A stretch of 14,915 nt of DNA from NCBI GenBank assembly GCA_038239195.1, contig JBBSEZ010000245.1, forward strand, positions 1 through 14,915, written 5' to 3'. The notes below the pieces were generated by a model. That model worked only from the letters and a program-made list of their open reading frames with translations. It ran no database searches and was not told the origin of the DNA. Position numbers and translations under genes: made by a program. This document shows positions 1 through 6,709 of this stretch, in pieces. The stretch comes from JBBSEZ01 sp038239195. GTDB lineage: Bacteria > Planctomycetota > Planctomycetia > Gemmatales > Gemmataceae. Position 1 is the stretch's first letter. The number at the start of each line of letters is the position of its first letter.

Positions 1-138
1 CAACAGCGACCTCTGGAGTGCTTTGTCCGGTAGTAGCCATCCCTGGCCCCTTTCACGCTTTACGCTACGGCTCGGTTTTGCCTTTCCCCCCACAGCATAC
101 CATCTCCTCCTTTCCCGTGCGAACCCAGTCGTGCGCCC

Positions 139-276
139 GGCGACATCCTCCACGCCGTCCAGGGATTGACCCCTGCCGACCTGGAGGCCGCCTGGGAGTA
201 CGCCGCCGCCAACGCGGAGGAGATCGATCGGGCCATCCGCGAGAACGAGGAAGGCGAGGAAGGGCTGGTGGAGTAG
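139..276 (+). pseudogene. DUF433 antitoxin-like gene, 5'-truncated remnant
   Basis: The frame ends in about 45 residues (GDILHAVQGLTPADLEAAWE, then YAAANAEEIDRAIRENEE) that match the C-terminal half of DUF433 proteins, which are usually the antitoxin-like partner of DUF5615 toxins. The frame is open back to two stop codons at 31-36, but residues before 139 do not resemble DUF433, and no ATG, GTG or TTG in this frame could serve as a start. The N-terminal half of the family (the GKPCIRGTRI-type region) is therefore absent. The stop lies 3 bases before the ATG of the DUF5615 gene, which is the usual tight spacing of this pair. I infer a truncated remnant. A rearrangement or mis-assembly near 100-139 would look the same. 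Confidence 0.6.
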
Positions 277-279
277 CGG

Positions 280-604
280 ATGCTTCTGTACGCGGATGAG
301 GACTTCTCTTTCCCTGTGGTGGAAGAGTTGCGCCTGCTGGGCCACGACGTGGTGACGACGCAGGAGGACGGGCGTGCGGCGACGCCCGATCCCGACGTCC
401 TGGCCCGCGCTCATGCCCTTGGCCGTGCTGACGTACAACCGCCGGCACTTCGAGCTGCTGCACCGCCAGGGGTTGCACAGCGGCATCCTCTCCTCCAAGC
501 ACGACAGCGACGTTCTCCGTCAGGCCGCGCGCATCCACGCCGCCCTGACCGGGCGTTCGCCGGGCCGCTGGTGTATCCGCGTGAACCGACCGCCTTCGCC
601 CTGA
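280..604 (+). pseudogene. DUF5615 PIN-like toxin-family gene, frameshifted
   Basis: The first part starts with MLLYADEDFSFPVVEELRLL, the typical start of DUF5615, a PIN-like nuclease-fold family; the acidic residues of ADED belong to the presumed metal site. It continues to DPDVLARAHALGRA in frame 1. The rest of the family signature (VLTYNRRHFELLHRQG, HSGIL, AARIHAAL and the C-terminal RVNRP) continues in frame 2 and stops at 602-604. The shift lies near 418-432. Adding back one copy of GCCGT next to the GCCGT at 422-426 restores the contiguous AHALGRAVLTYNRRHF, so loss of one copy of a 5-base tandem repeat is the simplest explanation. Together with the truncated DUF433 upstream this indicates a dead module. 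A sequencing error remains possible. Confidence 0.75.
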
Positions 605-644
605 GCCTTTTCGCGGACGTTCTCGCCAGCCGTATCGGGTGGGC

Positions 645-677
645 GGTTCGCGATGCTTCGGCGAAGCATCGCGAACC
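645..677. repeat. 33-base near-perfect palindrome
   Basis: Two 16-base arms (GGTTCGCGATGCTTCG at 645-660 and its exact complement at 662-677) surround one G. It lies 11 bases beyond the stop of the minus-strand DUF1501 gene and after the end of the decayed DUF5615 gene. It would form a strong hairpin on either strand. No T-run follows on either side, so a standard intrinsic terminator is not shown. A dispersed palindromic repeat or a 3'-end RNA-stabilising hairpin is equally possible. Confidence 0.7.
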
Positions 678-688
678 TGCGAGGCGCG

Positions 689-2062
689 TCAGATCAACTC
701 CCGCATCGGCGCCGCGCTCGGATCGACCAGATACTGCGGCCTGCCGTTCGGGTCGAAGATCCGCGCCTTGCTCAGGTTGATGCCGACGTTGGTGTAGAGC
801 GTCGCGAACACCTCGGGGAACGTCACCGGGCGCCGCGTCGCGTGCTCCCCCAGCCGGTTCGTCTCGCCAATCGCCTGGCCCGTGCGCATTCCGCCGCCGG
901 CGAGCAGGGCACAGCTCACCTGCGGCCAGTGGTCGCGCCCGGCGTCCTTGTTGACGCGCGGCGTGCGGCCGAACTCGCCCCAGACGACCACCGACACGTC
1001 CCGGTCCAGCCCGCGCTCGTGCAGGTCGCTCACCAGGGCCGACACGCCCTGGTCGAGCAGGGGCATGTCGATGCGGCCCTCGACGAAGTTCTTGCCGTCG
1101 GGGCCGTGCCAGTCCCAGCGGCTGAAGTTCATCGTCACCACCCGGGCCCCGGCCTCGACCAGCCGGCGCGCGATGCAGAAGTTCCGCACCATGCGCGGGG
1201 AGCCGTCGCGGATGAATTTCGGGTCGTCGGCCCCATAGCGGGCCAGGGCCTTCGGGGCCTCCTTCGACAGGTCGAGCGCGTCGCGCAGTTTCGACGAGGT
1301 GAGGATGCCGACCGCCTGCTGAGAGTAGGCGTCCATGCCCTCTGCGGCCCCGCTGCGGTCGATGCCTCGGTCGAGGCCGTCGAACGCCTGCCGGAGTTTC
1401 ATGCGGTCGCCGAGCTGTTCGAGCGTCATGCCCCGCAGGGTCAGGTTGTCCGACTTCATCTTCTGGCCCGCCCCGCCGACGACGCGGAACGGCGCATGGG
1501 CCGTCCCGAGGAACCCGCCGTTGCCGGGGTCGCCCCACGGCTGATGGCCGGTCGGGTACATCAGCGAGACGTTCGGCGGGATGGCCGCGTTGGCCGGGCC
1601 CTGCACCTTCGATACCCACCCGCCCATCGACGGCCAGAACTCCGCCTGGCGCGCGTCTTTCTTGCGGCCCGTCATGCACTGGTAGGACTCGTGCCCGCCG
1701 TCGCAGCCCACGAGGGAGCGGACGAAGGCGAACTTGTCGGCCATGCGCGCGATGCGCGGGAAGTGCTCGCAGATGCGGATGCCGGGGACGTTGGTGGCGA
1801 TCGGCCGGAACTCCCCGCGAATGTCGGCGGGGGCGTCGGGCTTGAGGTCCCACATGTCGAGGTGGGGCGGGCCGCCGGGCAGGAAGACGTTGATGATCGC
1901 CTTGTGAGAGCTGCCGAGGCCGGTCTGCGCCTCGGCCGCGAGCAGGTGGGGCAGCGCCAGGGCACCGCCGACCAGGGTGCCCCCGATGGTCAAGAAGTCG
2001 CGCCGGGACGTGCCGTCGCAGAAACCGCCCCGGCGGTGGGGCTCGCCAAAGATCGTCAGCAT
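689..2062 (-). CDS. DUF1501 family protein with Tat signal (copy 1)
   Basis: This is a 457-residue DUF1501 protein. The family belongs to the alkaline phosphatase/sulfatase-like superfamily and is abundant in planctomycetes; its substrates are not settled. A twin-arginine signal is visible (SRRDFL at residues 19-24, followed by a hydrophobic stretch to about 43). The first conserved block is LPGGPPHLDMWD (61-72), and the late block WGEFGRTPR...GRDHWP is intact, as is the C-terminal RELI. These His and Asp residues are the likely metal ligands. An AAGGAG Shine-Dalgarno sequence lies 5 bases before the ATG, which fixes the start. Length is normal. It is the last of three tandem paralogues on this strand and is separated from the previous one by a palindromic repeat. 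A role as exported hydrolase or surface-polymer protein is inferred only. Confidence 0.92.
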   Translation of the reverse strand: MLTIFGEPHRRGGFCDGTSRRDFLTIGGTLVGGALALPHLLAAEAQTGLGSSHKAIINVFLPGGPPHLDMWDLKPDAPADIRGEFRPIATNVPGIRICEHFPRIARMADKFAFVRSLVGCDGGHESYQCMTGRKKDARQAEFWPSMGGWVSKVQGPANAAIPPNVSLMYPTGHQPWGDPGNGGFLGTAHAPFRVVGGAGQKMKSDNLTLRGMTLEQLGDRMKLRQAFDGLDRGIDRSGAAEGMDAYSQQAVGILTSSKLRDALDLSKEAPKALARYGADDPKFIRDGSPRMVRNFCIARRLVEAGARVVTMNFSRWDWHGPDGKNFVEGRIDMPLLDQGVSALVSDLHERGLDRDVSVVVWGEFGRTPRVNKDAGRDHWPQVSCALLAGGGMRTGQAIGETNRLGEHATRRPVTFPEVFATLYTNVGINLSKARIFDPNGRPQYLVDPSAAPMRELI

Positions 2063-2119
2063 GATCGCTCCTTCAGGTCAGGCGGGAGGCAAGGGTGGGA
2101 GGGCGATCCGCGTAGCTTC

Positions 2120-2178
2120 GTACGTCAGGCTTTCCAGCCTGACCTCTTTGAAGAGTCAGGCTGGAAAGCCTGACGTAC
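2120..2178. repeat. Long inverted repeat between DUF1501 copies 1 and 2
   Basis: Two perfect 24-base arms (2120-2143 and 2155-2178; the core GTCAGGCTGGAAAGCCTGAC is in the right arm) flank an 11-base loop that pairs further with one bulged C. It begins 5 bases beyond the stop of DUF1501 copy 2 and so would form a strong hairpin at the 3' end of that transcript. From memory, the same motif is a high-copy dispersed repeat in Gemmata-type genomes; that cannot be checked here. There is no T-run, so termination is possible but not shown. Confidence 0.8.
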
Positions 2179-2183
2179 CTTCA

Positions 2184-3500
2184 TCATACCAGTTCCGCGA
2201 TTTTCTCGCGATCGTCGAGCAGGTAGACGGGCCGGCCCTGATGATCGGGCAGCGTGGTCAGCGGGTCGATGCCGAGCACGTGGTAGAGGGTCGAGAGCAC
2301 GTTCTGCGGCGTGTACGCCCGGCCTTTGGGCACCTCGCCGCGCGCGTTGGTGGCACCGACCACCTGGCCCATCTGCAACCCACCACCCGCGAGGAGGGCG
2401 AAGCCGGCCTGCGGCCAGTGGTCGCGCCCGGCGGTCGTCCCGCGCTGCGTGCCGACGCGCGGCGTGCGGCCCATCTCGCCCCACACCACCACGGCCACGT
2501 CGTCGGCCAGGCCGCGCTCGTGCAGGTCGGTAATCAGCGCGTGCAGAGAGCGATCGAGCTGGGGGAGGACGGCCCGCAGGCAGCGGAATACGTGATCGTG
2601 GTGGTCCCAGTCGCCATTGCACTTGGGCCCCGGGTTGTGGTTGCGGGGCGTGAGCGTCACCACCGGCACCCCCGCTTCCACGAGGCGGCGCGCCTGGAGG
2701 AACTCGACCCCCTTGCCGTAGCGGGCCCGCACCGGCTCGGGCTCGCGCGTCACGTCGAAGGCGTCGCGGGCCTTGTTGCTGGTGACCATCTCCAGCGCCT
2801 GCGCCGTGAAGGCGTCCATCCCCGCCAGGCTGCCGCGCGCGTCGTCGAGGTCGCGGCGCAGCGTGTCGAACTCCCGCAGCAACGCCTTGCGGTCGGTCAG
2901 GCGCTCGGCGCTCATGTCGCGAGCCAGCCCCAGGTTGGCCGCGCGCGGTCCCGGCAGGTAGGCTTCGTGCGCCTTGCCCAGGAAGCCAGGCCGGCCGACG
3001 TAATTGGCGTCCCCCAGGTAGACGTACGGCGGGATCGCTCCGCGCACGCCCGCGTTGCTCCGGAGCTTGCTCACCACCGACCCGATCGACGGCCGATCGC
3101 CGCGCAGGAAGCCCGTGAACAGCTCGGGCGGAGTGTGCCCCTCCTGGGCAAATTTCATGTTGCGCACGATGGCCAGTTTGTCGGCGATCTTCGCCTGGAG
3201 CGGCAGCAACTCGCAGACGTGCATGCCGGGCACGTTGGTCTTGATTGGCCTGAATTCGCCGCGGTACTCGACGGGCGCCTCGGGCTTGAGGTCGTACGTA
3301 TCGACGTGGCTCGGCCCGCCGTTGAGGTAGACCATGATGATGGCCTTGCCCGCGCGCGGCGTGGCGCCGGCCCCGTGCGCTTTGAGGCGCAGCAGGTCGG
3401 CCAGAGTGAGCCCGCCGACGCTCAGCGCGCCGACCTTGAGGAAGTCGCGACGGGAGAGCCCATCGCAGAGGCGCTGCCGCGATTCCTGGAACGTCAACAT
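2184..3500 (-). CDS. DUF1501 family protein with Tat signal (copy 2)
   Basis: This is a 438-residue DUF1501 protein. The Tat motif SRRDFL is at residues 16-21, followed by a hydrophobic region to about 39. The conserved front block NGGPSHVDTYDLKP starts at residue 60, and the back block WGEMGRTPR...AGRDHWPQ carries a small insertion (GTQRGTT) compared with copy 1. The protein ends in AELV. The start ATG is preceded only by a G-run (GGGGGGG about 8 bases upstream) and not by a classical AGGAGG, so translation initiation may be weaker than for copy 1. It is the middle member of the tandem trio. Copies 1 to 3 are clearly diverged from each other, so they are not a recent duplication. Confidence 0.92.
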   Translation of the reverse strand: MLTFQESRQRLCDGLSRRDFLKVGALSVGGLTLADLLRLKAHGAGATPRAGKAIIMVYLNGGPSHVDTYDLKPEAPVEYRGEFRPIKTNVPGMHVCELLPLQAKIADKLAIVRNMKFAQEGHTPPELFTGFLRGDRPSIGSVVSKLRSNAGVRGAIPPYVYLGDANYVGRPGFLGKAHEAYLPGPRAANLGLARDMSAERLTDRKALLREFDTLRRDLDDARGSLAGMDAFTAQALEMVTSNKARDAFDVTREPEPVRARYGKGVEFLQARRLVEAGVPVVTLTPRNHNPGPKCNGDWDHHDHVFRCLRAVLPQLDRSLHALITDLHERGLADDVAVVVWGEMGRTPRVGTQRGTTAGRDHWPQAGFALLAGGGLQMGQVVGATNARGEVPKGRAYTPQNVLSTLYHVLGIDPLTTLPDHQGRPVYLLDDREKIAELV

Positions 3501-3566
3501 GAGAAAGCCCCCCCGAGCTTTGCCGTTGTCGTACCTTCTCTACCGGGCGACTCGCCCTCCCCACAG

Positions 3567-3725
3567 AAGAACTTGAACAGAATGCAACAAAGGCAACGAA
3601 GGAAAGCAAAGCCGCAAGAAGGCGCAAGCCCCTGACGCTGCAAGCGTCTCGGCACCCGCGAAAGAGTGGGGCCTCTCCCTCCTCTTCTTTCTTCGTTGCC
3701 TTCGTTATCTTCTGTTCAAATTCTT
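3567..3725. repeat. Imperfect inverted repeat pair in the DUF1501 copy 3/copy 2 gap
   Basis: The left arm (3567-3606) and the complement of the right arm (3687-3725) share the pattern AAGAA-TTGAACAGAA, then CAAC or TAAC, then AAGGCAACGAAG, with a few mismatches over about 39 bases. The enclosed 80 bases include a small hairpin (3634-3648, GACGCT/AGCGTC). The arms are A-rich on one strand and unlike the surrounding GC-rich coding DNA. From memory, similar AACGAAGG-type strings occur many times in Gemmata-like genomes. No gene is visible in this gap. Confidence 0.65.
3634..3648. repeat. Small hairpin nested in the 3567-3725 inverted repeat
   Basis: The 6-base arms GACGCT and AGCGTC enclose the 3-base loop GCA. 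It sits between the two A-rich arms and may be part of the same repeat unit. There is no T-run next to it. Confidence 0.45.
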
Positions 3726-3741
3726 GCTCTCCTGGCCCCGA

Positions 3742-5100
3742 CTAGATGATCGCTTCCTTGATGATCGGCGCATCCTCGGCAATCAGCTTGACCGGCCGGT
3801 TGGCGGGCGTGCGGACGATGGTGTCCGGGTCGATGCCGAGCAGGTGGTAGAGGGTGCGGCCGAAGCTCTCCACCTTGTAGAACTTGTCCGTCACCTGCGC
3901 CCCCACCTTGTCGGTGGCGCCGACGACGTTGCCGCCGCGGAAGCCGCCGCCGGCCGCGAAGACGAACTGGGCGTAGTCCCAGTGATCGCGCCCGGCGTTC
4001 TTCGCCGTCCCGCACTTGGGCGCCCGGCCCATCTCGCCCAGGGCCAGCACGATCGTCGATTCCAGCAGCCCCCGCTCGTGCAGGTCCTCGAGCAACGTCG
4101 AAAGCGCCGCGTCGAGCAGAGGTATCTGCTGCCGCCCGGCGACGAAGTTCTCGCCGTGCCAGTCCCAGTACCCGAAGTTGAAGTGGACCACCGGCACCCC
4201 CGCCTCGACGAGGCGCCGGGCCAGCAGGAAGTGCTTGACGTTCCCCGCCGGGTAGCGCGTCCGGGCGGGGACGTTGCGCGTGTAGCGCTCGACGCGGGCC
4301 ACCGGTTCCTTCGACAGGTCCATCGCCTGCCTCAGCTTCGGCGAGCGCAGCATGTTGAACGCGGTCTGCTGGTGCTGGTCGAGCCCCTCGATGAGCGGAT
4401 CGAGCCGCTCGGCGCGGCGGAGGCCCCCGTCGAGCGCGCGGAGCAGATCCACGTTGCGGTCGAGGGACGGGGCCTCGATCTGCGGCGTCAGCATCGTGCT
4501 GATCTCGTCCTTGCTCGCGACGGGATCGAACACGAACGGGGTGTGGGCCGGGCCGAGGAAGCTCGGCGCGATGGCGTTGATCGTGTGAACGTCCACGATG
4601 CCGAGCGTGGCGAAGGTCGGCAGGTCGGCGGGGCCGGGGCGGAACTTCGACACGGCGCTGCCGTACATCGGGTATTCGTCGGTCCCGGTCGGCAGGCGCG
4701 GGTTGCCCGTCAGCCAGTAAAAGGGCGCCTGGCTGTGATCGCCCGGCTTGTTCATCGTGGTGACCGAGCGAATGATCGTGTACTTGTCGGCCTGCCGGGC
4801 CAGGCCCGGCATCAACTCGCAGACGTCGAGGCCGGGGACGTTCGTCTTGATCGGCTTGAATTCGCCGCGGTACACCGCCGCCGCCTTGGGCTTCATGTCG
4901 AACATGTCGGTGTGCGGCGGGCCACCCCCCAGCCACACGCAGATCAGGTGTTTGGCCTTCGGCCCGCGGGCCGGCCGCACTGCGGCTTCGCTCTGCGCGC
5001 GCAGCACGTCGAGCATGGTCACGCCGCACAACCCCAGCCCGCCGACGCGGAGGAAGTCTCGCCGGTGCGTGCGCCGGAACAGGTCGCAGGTGTTTCTCAA
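3742..5100 (-). CDS. DUF1501 family protein with Tat signal (copy 3)
   Basis: This is a 452-residue DUF1501 protein. The twin-arginine motif HRRDFL is at residues 12-17, and a hydrophobic segment follows to about 33. The front block LGGGPPHTDMFDMKP starts at residue 57. The late block is more diverged than in the other two copies: WGEFGRTPR is replaced by LGEMGRAPK, and GRDHWP by GRDHWD. The metal-binding His and Asp positions remain. The chosen start is a TTG with AAAGGGGG 5 bases upstream; it places the Tat signal near the N-terminus, as in the other copies. The gene lies upstream of copies 2 and 1 on the same strand, but gaps of 241 and 121 bases with repeats argue against a tightly coupled operon. 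Confidence 0.9.
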   Translation of the reverse strand: MRNTCDLFRRTHRRDFLRVGGLGLCGVTMLDVLRAQSEAAVRPARGPKAKHLICVWLGGGPPHTDMFDMKPKAAAVYRGEFKPIKTNVPGLDVCELMPGLARQADKYTIIRSVTTMNKPGDHSQAPFYWLTGNPRLPTGTDEYPMYGSAVSKFRPGPADLPTFATLGIVDVHTINAIAPSFLGPAHTPFVFDPVASKDEISTMLTPQIEAPSLDRNVDLLRALDGGLRRAERLDPLIEGLDQHQQTAFNMLRSPKLRQAMDLSKEPVARVERYTRNVPARTRYPAGNVKHFLLARRLVEAGVPVVHFNFGYWDWHGENFVAGRQQIPLLDAALSTLLEDLHERGLLESTIVLALGEMGRAPKCGTAKNAGRDHWDYAQFVFAAGGGFRGGNVVGATDKVGAQVTDKFYKVESFGRTLYHLLGIDPDTIVRTPANRPVKLIAEDAPIIKEAII

Positions 5101-5105
5101 GACGT

Positions 5106-5113
5106 CCCCCTTT
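5106..5113 (-). promoter_or_regulatory. Shine-Dalgarno-like AAAGGGGG before a TTG start
   Basis: AAAGGGGG on the minus strand lies 5 bases before the TTG at 5100-5098. It supports the non-ATG start of DUF1501 copy 3. The next in-frame methionine lies inside the Tat signal and would destroy it. Confidence 0.5.
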
Positions 5114-5202
5114 CGAGCGGTGTGAGGCCGGCGGGCGGGCGGTGGCAGATGATCCTACCCGAAGACGCAGGCGTGTTCAATCGACTAACGGCAAGAAGAC
5201 GC

Positions 5203-5228
5203 AAAAAGGGGGGCCGTCGAGGCCCCCC
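5203..5228 (-). terminator. Intrinsic terminator of the Pro/Gly repeat protein gene
   Basis: Read on the minus strand, an 8-base perfect GC stem (GGGGGGCC / GGCCCCCC) with a 5-base loop is followed directly by five T residues. It lies 32 bases after the stop of the 109-residue gene. This is the clearest intrinsic terminator in the window. It separates that gene from the DUF1501 genes downstream, so copy 3 probably has its own promoter between 5101 and 5202. Confidence 0.85.
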
Positions 5229-5260
5229 GGACACGTCCAACACGGTCGGTGCGTTCACCT

Positions 5261-5590
5261 TCAGATGACGCGGCCTTCCGTCGGCTCCTCGATGGGCTGG
5301 CCCGGCTGACCGGGGCCCGTCGGCGCTTCGATGGGCCCCCCTGGCTGACCAGGGCCCGTCGGCTCCTCGATGGGCTGGCCTGGCTGACCGGGGCCCTGGG
5401 GGAAGTTCGGGTCGATGGGCCTCGTCGGCTCCTCGATGGGCTCGCCCGGCTGAGCGGGGCCCTGCGGGAAGCGGGGCAGTTCGGGGCTCCCCCCCTGCAT
5501 GCTCGAAGGGACAGACTGCGCGGGCCCCTTCCCAGCCAAGGCCACGACACAGGCCAAAGACGCAGACGCGATCATCAACAAGCGCTTCAT
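5261..5590 (-). CDS. Small exported Pro/Gly-rich repeat protein
   Basis: This is a 109-residue protein that I do not recognise as a named family. A signal peptide is clear: MKR, a hydrophobic core to about residue 19, and likely cleavage after GPA at 24. The mature part is low-complexity and contains four copies of a 13-residue unit, GPGQPGQPIEEPT or close variants, at residues 44-56, 66-78, 79-91 and 92-104. The last three are in direct tandem, and a 9-residue spacer (RPIDPNFPQ) precedes them. FPQ occurs before units 1 and 2. The unit has two acidic residues, so the mature protein is extended and negatively charged. AAGGAG lies 6 bases before the ATG, and a strong terminator follows the stop. 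The signal peptide, ribosome site and terminator together make this a real gene despite its composition. A cell-wall linker or matrix role is only a guess. Confidence 0.8.
   Translation of the reverse strand: MKRLLMIASASLACVVALAGKGPAQSVPSSMQGGSPELPRFPQGPAQPGEPIEEPTRPIDPNFPQGPGQPGQPIEEPTGPGQPGGPIEAPTGPGQPGQPIEEPTEGRVI
5279..5395. repeat. Three tandem 39-base coding repeats
   Basis: Three consecutive 39-base units encode the 13-residue repeats at residues 66-104 of the exported Pro/Gly protein. A fourth related unit lies at 5423-5461. The units differ by a few bases, including replacements that change Q to G and E to A in the middle unit. Copy number could vary between strains by slippage. Confidence 0.75.
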
Positions 5591-5768
5591 TTCAGGCTCC
5601 TTGCTGCCCGGAGAGCAGCCGAGGTTTCTTGCGAGGACCGCCCTGTTGCCGTCCTCTGCTCAACCCAGCGGGCGCCGCTGCCTGAAGGGGAAGGCTCGAA
5701 ACTATTTTTTCCAAGAGGGCAACCGGGACGGAAGGGATCGCGGCGGAAGCGCCGTTGCTCCCGTCGCC

Positions 5769-6053
5769 TCAAGTGCCCCACTCCCAGGACAAGTCGAACA
5801 CGCTGACCGTGTTCGGCTCAAACATGTCGCTCACGTCGAATGTCGCGGTGAAGGACCGTCCCGCATCGAGTAAGCCATGCGAATAGGAAAAGATGGAGGG
5901 GTCGTTCTCGCTGCGAGTGGACGAATAGACGTCGCCGTGGTGGGCGAGGTCGTAATGAAGGTTCGCAACCAGACGAACTCTGCCGTTGCGACTGAGAGAA
6001 ACGCCTTTGAGCTTCTGGAGCACAGGGCCGTCGAGCCGCACGCGGTAAGGCAC
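5769..6053 (-). CDS. Unrecognised small beta-rich protein (94 aa)
   Basis: I do not recognise this family. The start is a GTG with GGAGG 6 bases upstream. The protein opens with a likely beta strand (PYRVRL), then a basic helical stretch (PVLQKLKGVSLSRNGRVRLV) that runs into a segment with two adjacent histidines (LHYDLAHHGDVY), and ends in strands (RSFTATFDVSDMF, TVSVFDLSWEWG). The size and the strand-helix-strand order recall ParE/RelE-like small toxins, but I see no diagnostic residue, so this is only a structural impression. It starts 33 bases after the stop of the 169-residue gene on the same strand, and both have good ribosome sites, so they are probably co-transcribed. An ATG 5 bases upstream opens another frame with a less protein-like product, which I rejected. 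Confidence 0.65.
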   Translation of the reverse strand: MPYRVRLDGPVLQKLKGVSLSRNGRVRLVANLHYDLAHHGDVYSSTRSENDPSIFSYSHGLLDAGRSFTATFDVSDMFEPNTVSVFDLSWEWGT

Positions 6054-6057
6054 GACA

Positions 6058-6064
6058 TTCCTCC
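6058..6064 (-). promoter_or_regulatory. Shine-Dalgarno GGAGGAA deciding a GTG start
   Basis: GGAGGAA on the minus strand places GGAGG 6 bases before the GTG at 6053-6051. An out-of-frame ATG overlaps the spacer (6058-6056) but is too close to the GGAGG core to be used well. Confidence 0.55.
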
Positions 6065-6086
6065 GCCGAGAAGGCCAGGGCCTTGG

Positions 6087-6596
6087 TCAGATTTCCTCGC
6101 GCGCCTGAAGACGCTCCAGGAGAATAGCCAGGTCTTCGCCGCGCTCGCCGCGTGCGTGAGCCGCTTTCGCACGCTCCAGCGCTCGAGGATCGTAAGGCCG
6201 GAGGGGCCGGGTGAAGAAGGCTTTGAGTTGCGAGGCTTTCGTCTTGGACTCGGCCGCTTCGGCGATGGCCCGGTCGAGGTTCGCGAGCCAATCGGATCGG
6301 TGGCCCACTTCGCCGACATGGCTGCGGACTTCTTCGAGCAACGCCAACCAGCCAGAGCATGCTTGCCAGTTGATCTCGCCGAGGACAGCAGCCTTCGGCC
6401 CGCTCTGCCCCATCTCGAGGGCACTTTCGATGCTCTTCCCCGCCGCGCGGAAGCCGTCCACGAGGGCGAGGACGGTCGCGACGAGTTGGCTTGCCTCGTC
6501 TGCGCTCAGAGCGGGTGGCGCTTGCTCCCGCAACACCTCGCGCATCGAACGGGCGCTGCGCGTCATCAACTCGGGAAGCAAAGTCGCGTTGGACAT
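6087..6596 (-). CDS. Unrecognised helical protein (169 aa)
   Basis: I do not recognise this family. The start chosen is the ATG at 6596 (MSNATLLPELMTRSARSM), which has GGAG about 10 bases upstream; an in-frame start 60 bases further up lacks support. The protein is rich in Ala, Glu, Leu and Arg and looks almost wholly alpha-helical. There is no signal peptide or membrane segment, so it is probably cytoplasmic. A conserved-looking central part (LGEINWQACSGWLALLEEVRS) contains two Trp and one Cys. A proline break (FTRPLRPYDP) precedes a charged C-terminal helix ending in LAILLERLQAREEI. It precedes the 94-residue protein by 33 bases on the same strand. An all-helical first partner followed by a small beta-rich second partner fits a toxin-antitoxin-like or effector/chaperone-like unit, but this is inference. 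Confidence 0.65.
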   Translation of the reverse strand: MSNATLLPELMTRSARSMREVLREQAPPALSADEASQLVATVLALVDGFRAAGKSIESALEMGQSGPKAAVLGEINWQACSGWLALLEEVRSHVGEVGHRSDWLANLDRAIAEAAESKTKASQLKAFFTRPLRPYDPRALERAKAAHARGERGEDLAILLERLQAREEI

Positions 6597-6709
6597 CGTC
6601 AGGGCCCTCCGTTCGTGTCGAGGAGGTTTCGCTAACAGGTCGATCCTTCCGAGCACGTTGCTCTCTTCAGTCTGTCCGGCCCTTGCCGGCCCGTCAAGCC
6701 CGCCGTCGA

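Noticed and set aside
653..2173. Open frame of about 506 codons on the plus strand opposite DUF1501 copy 1
   Set aside because: It is antisense to a clear DUF1501 gene, its product is an Arg/Ala/Val-rich string without recognised domains, and it ends inside the palindromic repeat. GC-rich codon use explains it.
1977..5268. Two open frames of more than 500 codons on the plus strand opposite DUF1501 copies 2 and 3
   Set aside because: Same reason: mirror frames of GC-rich genes with Tat signals and conserved motifs on the minus strand. They run through the gaps and repeats.
5279..5461. CRISPR-like array from the regular 39-base units
   Set aside because: The units are contiguous, lack unique spacers and stay in frame as 13-residue protein repeats after a signal peptide.
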